From Cupriavidus plantarum (lineage in GTDB: Bacteria > Pseudomonadota > Gammaproteobacteria > Burkholderiales > Burkholderiaceae): 64,000 bases of DNA. Positions within the stretch are counted from its first letter, which is position 1. Each line of letters begins with the position of its first letter. A program made the translations under genes and the position numbers. The notes under the pieces are model-generated. The model ran no database searches, was not told the DNA's origin, and saw only the letters and a list, made by a program, of their open reading frames with translations. This document shows, piece by piece, positions 59,595 through 64,000 of the stretch. The stretch lies in NCBI RefSeq assembly GCF_905397285.1, contig NZ_CAJPUX010000006.1:248001-312000 (forward strand), in the 5' to 3' direction.

Positions 59595-59847
59595 CCGACG
59601 CGCATTGCGCCCGGCTGTCTGTCGGGCGTGCACCGACATGGTGTGCGGGGAATGTCTGTCAACGAGGTTCCCCGCTGAAACGTCTTCATACAAAGCGTCG
59701 CGTTTCCTTGCAAAGCGTTCCGTGCGGGCAACAGTTTTCCGCAGTTTTGGGGCGCATCCGCACGAAATCCGCAATCAGGGTTTTATCTCGGGATTTCGCG
59801 TGACACACTGAATGCACGCTGTCACGAAATACGAGAGAGCCCACGCC

Positions 59848-61122
59848 ATGTCCGAACACGCCCCTGAGATCGAATCGATATTGAAGACCGTCGCCACCGA
59901 CGCTGCCGATACAGACACGCAGGACCGCCACTTCAAGCCCACGCGCCACTTCTGCACGCTGCACGACACGCTGGATAGCCGTGCCGAGCTGCAGGACATC
60001 CGGCGGCACATCCACCAGCATCCCGAACTCGCGTTCAACGAGGTCCACACCGCGGAACTCGTCGCCAGCCGGCTGGAAGGGTGGGGCTACGAGGTGACGC
60101 GAGGCGTTGGCGGTACGGGCGTCGTCGGCACGCTCCGCAACGGCAAGAGCCCCCGCAGCGTCGGCATCCGCGCCGATATGGACGCGCTGCCCATCCACGA
60201 GCGCTCGGGGCTGCCCTACGCGAGCGTGCACGAAGGCAAGATGCACGCGTGCGGCCACGATGGCCACACCACGGTGCTGCTCGGCGCGGCGCGGCAGCTT
60301 GCGCGGACGCGGAATTTCGACGGCACGGTGAACCTGATTTTCCAGCCGGCCGAGGAGATCGGCGCGGGCGGCGGCGCGGAGCGCATGCTGGCCGATGGCC
60401 TGTTCGAACGGTTCCCGTGCGACGCGATCTTCGGCCTGCACAACCATCCGGGCGTGGAAGCGGGCACGTTCATGTTCCGCGCGGGGCCGTTCATGGCCGC
60501 GTGCGATACGGTAGCGATCACGATCCGTGGCAAGGGCGGCCACGCGGCGCGTCCGCACCAGGCGATCGATCCGATTCTGGTGGCGGGCAGCCTCGTGATG
60601 GCGCTGCAATCGGTCGTGGCGCGTAACGTCGATCCGAACGAAACCGCGGTGGTCACCATCGGTACGCTGCACGCGGGTCATGCGCCGAACGTGATCCCCG
60701 ATAGCGCGCGCATGGAAATCAGCGTGCGGTCGTTCAGCGCGGAGGTGAGGGCGTCGATGGAGGCGCGCATCCGCCAGCTGGCCACCGCGCATGCCGAGGG
60801 CTATGGCGCGACGGTCGAGATCGACTACGTGCGGGGCTATCCGGTGCTCGTCAACAGCGAGCGCGAGACGGCGTTCGCCCAACAGGTCGCCGAGGAACTC
60901 GTGGGGCCGGAACGTGCGATCGGCAATTTCCATCGCATCGCGGGCAGCGAGGATTTTGCGTACTTCCTGCAGCAGCGGCCGGGCTGTTTCGTGCGCATGG
61001 GCAATGGCGCGAATCAGCCGTTGCTGCATAACGCGGGCTATGACTTCAATGACGAGAACCTGACCGTGGGGGCCGCGTATTGGACCCGACTCGTCGAGCG
61101 GTACCTTTCGGAGCAGTCGTAA
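59848..61122 (+). CDS. M20 amidohydrolase (hippurate hydrolase type)
   Basis: 424-residue metal-dependent amidohydrolase of the hippuricase/IAA-amino-acid hydrolase group. Seen: LQDIRRHIHQHPELAFNE near 50-67, GIRADMDALPIHE, the metal motif MHACGHDGHTTVLLGAA, FQPAEEIGAGGGAERML and the dimerisation domain (GKGGHAARPHQAIDP). The ATG at 59848 follows CGAGAGAG. An unusual N-terminal extension of about 45 residues precedes the catalytic domain and has no signal. Convergent with the AraC gene. Confidence 0.92.
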   Translation: MSEHAPEIESILKTVATDAADTDTQDRHFKPTRHFCTLHDTLDSRAELQDIRRHIHQHPELAFNEVHTAELVASRLEGWGYEVTRGVGGTGVVGTLRNGKSPRSVGIRADMDALPIHERSGLPYASVHEGKMHACGHDGHTTVLLGAARQLARTRNFDGTVNLIFQPAEEIGAGGGAERMLADGLFERFPCDAIFGLHNHPGVEAGTFMFRAGPFMAACDTVAITIRGKGGHAARPHQAIDPILVAGSLVMALQSVVARNVDPNETAVVTIGTLHAGHAPNVIPDSARMEISVRSFSAEVRASMEARIRQLATAHAEGYGATVEIDYVRGYPVLVNSERETAFAQQVAEELVGPERAIGNFHRIAGSEDFAYFLQQRPGCFVRMGNGANQPLLHNAGYDFNDENLTVGAAYWTRLVERYLSEQS

Positions 61123-61137
61123 GCTGCGTCGGAAGGT

Positions 61138-61170
61138 TTAGCGGAAAAACGTGTTCAGCGGAAAAACGCG
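61138..61170. repeat. 16-17-bp duplication at the AraC stop
   Basis: TTAGCGGAAAAACGTG (61138-61153) and TTCAGCGGAAAAACGCG (61154-61170) are near-identical neighbours. The second copy contains the AraC stop (TCA at 61155-61157). The other is downstream and carries its own stop-like TTA. Confidence 0.75.
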
Positions 61171-62009
61171 CTGGGCGGCATGCCGAACTGCCGCTTGAAC
61201 ATCGTCGCAAACGCGCTGGGGCTGTCGTAGCCAAGGTCCAGCGCGACATCCACCACCTTCTCGCCCGCGGCCAGTTTTTCCAGCGCCGCGAGCAGCCGCG
61301 CCTGCTGGCGCCACTGTCCGAACGTCATCCCCGTCTCGCGCGCGAACCGGCGCTGGATCGTCTTGGGATCCACCCCTAGCCGCGCGCCCCAGTCCGCTAG
61401 CGTGAGGTCGGAGTCGGGCGTGTCCACGATTTCCTCGCAGATCTCGCGTAGCCCCGCATCGTCGGGCCGCGGCAGGTGCAGCGGCAGCGTTGGCACGCGC
61501 AGTACCTCGTCGAGCAGCAGCCGCATCAGCCGCCCATCGCGCGAATCGGCGGCGTAAGGCAGGGGGATATCGATCGCTGCGAGGATCAGTTCACGCAGCA
61601 GCGGCGAGATGCCCAGCACCGTGCATTGCGTGAGCAGTTCGGGCGCGGCATCGGGGCGGATATACGCGGTCCGCATCTGCACGCGGCTGGCCATGCGAAT
61701 CCAGTGCGTGGTATTGGCGGGCATCCACATGCCGCGCGTCGGCGGCACCAGCCACTGGCCCTGGGCGGTGTTGACGACCATCACGCCATGCACCGCATGG
61801 ACCAGTTGCGCGTTCGGATGCTGGTGGGGCTTGGTCTCGTGGCCCTGGGCGTAGTCGGCCGCCATCGCGGCGACGGGCATCGGACTGCGGTCGAATTGCA
61901 GATAAGCGGGCGAGGGCGCGTGGGAGTCCGCGCGCGGCGCGGCGGGCCGCTCGATGTGTTCGCCGGGTATCACGAAGGCCGCATTCGGCATCCCTTTGGT
62001 CCTGGGCAT
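61155..62009 (-). CDS. AraC-family regulator with cupin sensor
   Basis: 284-residue regulator. The N-terminal part is a cupin-like sensor (GHETKPHQHPNAQLVHAVHGV with His residues near 54-65, then VPPTRGMWMPANTTHWI). The C-terminal AraC helix-turn-helix pair is LTLADWGARLGVDPKTIQRRFARETGMTFGQWR split near 205-240, then DVALDLGYDSPSAFATMFKRQFG. The ATG at 62009 follows TTGGAGAAAAGGAC. Divergent from the exporter across 113 bp; it most likely regulates it. Confidence 0.9.
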   Translation of the reverse strand: MPRTKGMPNAAFVIPGEHIERPAAPRADSHAPSPAYLQFDRSPMPVAAMAADYAQGHETKPHQHPNAQLVHAVHGVMVVNTAQGQWLVPPTRGMWMPANTTHWIRMASRVQMRTAYIRPDAAPELLTQCTVLGISPLLRELILAAIDIPLPYAADSRDGRLMRLLLDEVLRVPTLPLHLPRPDDAGLREICEEIVDTPDSDLTLADWGARLGVDPKTIQRRFARETGMTFGQWRQQARLLAALEKLAAGEKVVDVALDLGYDSPSAFATMFKRQFGMPPSAFFR

Positions 62010-62122
62010 GTCCTTTTCTCCAAGGTCGCGCCCCCATTCTCGCAGGACAGGCGTTGTTTTGCCATTTAGCATGGCCGGGCAGATTCCCAAAAGAGACAAC
62101 CGGGCCAATGTGCCCCCGCACC

Positions 62123-63349
62123 ATGACCACCACCGTTCATACCGCCCAGGCGCCGGCCGGCGCGGCGCAGCAGAAGGAGGAGGGCACACGCTTCCGCGTG
62201 TTGTACGCGATCAGCTTCGCGCACTTCCTCAACGACATGATCCAGTCGCTGATCCTGGCGATCTACCCGATGCTCAAGGGTGGCTTCAACCTGAGCTTCA
62301 CGCAGATCGGCCTGCTGACGCTGACCTATCAGATCACCGCGTCGCTCCTGCAGCCCATCGTGGGCCTGTACACCGACAAGCATCCGAAGCCGCATTCGCT
62401 GGCCATCGGCATGGGCTTCACGCTCGGCGGCCTGCTGCTGCTGTCGGTGGCGCCGACCTATGGCGTGCTGCTGATCGCGGCGGCGCTCGTGGGCACGGGC
62501 TCGTCGATCTTCCACCCGGAGTCCTCGCGCGTGGCGCGTCTGGCCTCGGGCGGCAAGCACGGCCTTGCGCAGTCGATCTTCCAGGTCGGCGGTAACGGCG
62601 GCAGCGCGATGGGCCCGCTGCTGGCCGCATGGATCGTCCATACGCAGGGCAACCTCGCGTGGTTCTCGGTGGCGGCGGTCGTCGCCATCGCCGTGCTGTG
62701 GCAGATCGGCGGCTGGTATGGCCGCCATCTGGCCGAGCGCGCGGGCAAGAAGAAGGCCGCGGCCGCGGCGGTGAGGCTGCCGACCTCCACGGTCGTGCGC
62801 GCGATTGCCGTGCTGCTGCTGCTGATCTTCTCCAAGTATTTCTACATGGCGAGCCTGAACACGTACTACACGTTCTACCTCATGGAGAAGTTCGGCCTGA
62901 CGCGCCAGGCGTCGCAGGTCTATCTGTTCCTGTTCCTGTTCGCGGTGGCCGCGGGCACGATCCTCGGCGGCCCGATCGGCGACCGCGTGGGCCGCAAGCA
63001 GGTGATCTGGGCCTCGATCCTGGGCGTGGCGCCGTTCACGCTGCTGCTGCCGCATGCCAACCTGTTCTGGACCGGCGTGCTGACCGTGGTGATCGGCTTC
63101 ATCCTCGCCTCGGCGTTCTCGGCCATCCTCGTGTTCGCGCAGGAACTGATTCCCGGCAAGGTGGGCATGGTGTCCGGGCTGTTCTTCGGCTTCGCGTTCG
63201 GCATGGGCGGCATCGGCGCCGCGGTGCTGGGCAATCTCGCCGATACGCATGGCATCACCGCGGTGTACCGCCTCTGCGCCTACCTGCCGCTGCTCGGCCT
63301 GCTGGCGGTGTTCCTGCCTGACCTCCGCAAGCGAGGCATCGCGGGCTGA
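62123..63349 (+). CDS. fsr: MFS exporter, fosmidomycin-resistance (Fsr) type
   Basis: 408-residue, 12-span exporter. The first helix FRVLYAISFAHFLNDMIQSLI is a signature of Fsr proteins. Then YPMLKGGFNLSFTQIGLLTL, SSIFHPESSRVARLASGGKHG, and GNGGSAMGPLLAAWIV. The second half has YYTFYLMEKFGLTRQASQV. Fsr removes fosmidomycin in E. coli; a natural substrate is not known. The ATG at 62123 is chosen by fit to the family; earlier ATGs lie in the promoter gap. A GCGGGC/GCCCGC hairpin overlaps the stop. Confidence 0.9.
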   Translation: MTTTVHTAQAPAGAAQQKEEGTRFRVLYAISFAHFLNDMIQSLILAIYPMLKGGFNLSFTQIGLLTLTYQITASLLQPIVGLYTDKHPKPHSLAIGMGFTLGGLLLLSVAPTYGVLLIAAALVGTGSSIFHPESSRVARLASGGKHGLAQSIFQVGGNGGSAMGPLLAAWIVHTQGNLAWFSVAAVVAIAVLWQIGGWYGRHLAERAGKKKAAAAAVRLPTSTVVRAIAVLLLLIFSKYFYMASLNTYYTFYLMEKFGLTRQASQVYLFLFLFAVAAGTILGGPIGDRVGRKQVIWASILGVAPFTLLLPHANLFWTGVLTVVIGFILASAFSAILVFAQELIPGKVGMVSGLFFGFAFGMGGIGAAVLGNLADTHGITAVYRLCAYLPLLGLLAVFLPDLRKRGIAG

Positions 63350-63388
63350 CGCCCGCCTGCCTCGCGCCCGGGTCGGCGTCAGCCCCCG

Positions 63389-64000
63389 TTACTTCCCGGC
63401 CTTGTCCTGCGACACGTCCATGATCATGCGTGTCAGCAGGTACAGGCGCGGCGTGACCGAGTTCAGGTCCACGTACTCCGCGTCGTTCGAATGCGCGCCG
63501 AAGCCGCGCAGGCCGAAGCGCTCGATCACGGGCGCCTTGGTGCCGGCCGCCGCGAACGCGGCATCGGTGCCGCCGCCTTCCGCCGTGTCGTACACGGCCA
63601 GCTTCTCGCCGATTTCCGCGTAAATTCCCTGAGCATGCGCGGCGAGCTTGCGCGCCGCTGGCGTGACCTCGAGCGGCGGGCGGCGGCGTTCGAACTTCAC
63701 CTCGACCTTCGTATCCGGAATCAGCTTCTTCTGAATCCGTTCCTGCAGCGTCTTTTCCAGGCCATCGTAGTCGGCGGTGCGCAGCACGCGCACGTCCGCC
63801 TGCGCCGTGGCGACCGCCGGAATCACGTTGCGGTTGGTGCCCGCGCTGGCGATCGTCCAGTTGACCTTCAGGCCCGTGTCGGGATTCGACAGGTCGCGCA
63901 TCTGCAGCACCTGGTGCGCCATCTCGTAGAACGCATTGCGGCCCAGTTCGGGCGAGCTGCCCGCGTGCGACGACTTGCCGTCCACCTTCAGGGCGATCGC
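63389..64000 (-). CDS. M20 peptidase, glutamate carboxypeptidase type (N-terminus beyond window)
   Basis: C-terminal 203 residues of a metallopeptidase; the gene continues past 64000. The visible part starts AIALKVDGKSSHAGSSPELG, the conserved dimerisation-domain motif of carboxypeptidase G2 relatives. It goes on with NAFYEMAHQVLQM, GTNRNVIPAVATAQADVRVL, and the C-terminal catalytic part EGGGTDAAFAAAGTKAPVIERFGLRG split at its centre, then GAHSNDAEYVDL with a metal-binding His. Probably hydrolyses a glutamyl or aminoacyl peptide bond; export cannot be judged without the N-terminus. Confidence 0.88.
   Translation of the reverse strand, partial: AIALKVDGKSSHAGSSPELGRNAFYEMAHQVLQMRDLSNPDTGLKVNWTIASAGTNRNVIPAVATAQADVRVLRTADYDGLEKTLQERIQKKLIPDTKVEVKFERRRPPLEVTPAARKLAAHAQGIYAEIGEKLAVYDTAEGGGTDAAFAAAGTKAPVIERFGLRGFGAHSNDAEYVDLNSVTPRLYLLTRMIMDVSQDKAGK

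Overview
The window spans the replication origin of a high-GC beta-proteobacterial chromosome. Ribosomal protein L34, RNase P protein, YidD and YidC (rpmH-rnpA-yidD-yidC) run leftwards. The dnaA-dnaN-gyrB block runs rightwards. DnaA boxes lie in the 819-bp gap between them. This layout, together with the TctDE-like pair, an AcrAB/OprM pump, tandem lipoproteins resembling DUF2957 and a DUF2846 lipoprotein, points to Burkholderiaceae, most likely Cupriavidus or a close relative. That assignment rests on recalled gene order and protein flavour, not on a database search.

Left part (1-30.6 kb) is accessory and metabolic. A two-component pair faces a lone periplasmic iron/phosphonate-type binding protein. 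Next come AcrR and a tripartite RND pump with a recognisable AcrR operator inside the pump promoter, then OmpW, two tandem lipoprotein paralogues and a DUF1571-like protein. The most coherent candidate pathway follows at 15.2-24.2 kb. A PsrA-like TetR regulator, a GMC oxidoreductase and its Tat-exported small subunit face a translationally coupled operon of Baeyer-Villiger monooxygenase, short-chain dehydrogenase, alpha/beta hydrolase and metal-dependent hydrolase, closed by a MerR regulator. The set could turn an alcohol into a ketone, then an ester, then acid plus alcohol. After it lie a chemoreceptor, two small envelope proteins, a TetR and two ketopantoate-reductase paralogues.

Origin part (30.6-43.5 kb): mnmE, separated from yidC by a CHAD protein and trans-aconitate methyltransferase; then yidC, yidD, rnpA, rpmH, oriC, dnaA, dnaN and gyrB. 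A consensus promoter is visible for rpmH. The dnaA promoter has a perfect DnaA box over its -35 element.

Right part (43.5-64 kb): a decayed PIN-domain gene, two lipoproteins, a PepSY/response-regulator/sensor operon with a direct-repeat operator, an aldolase/MHS transporter/thioredoxin-fold isomerase operon under a LysR protein, MazG-like, DUF72, DbpA, CBS, a DHA2 exporter, glutathione peroxidase, an FAH-family enzyme, an M20 amidohydrolase, AraC with a fosmidomycin-resistance-type exporter, and a cut-off M20 peptidase.

A recurring oddity is that at least six genes carry short (10-17 bp) tandem duplications that overlap, abut or lie just downstream of their stop codon. No tRNA, rRNA, CRISPR array, intact insertion sequence or prophage was recognised.
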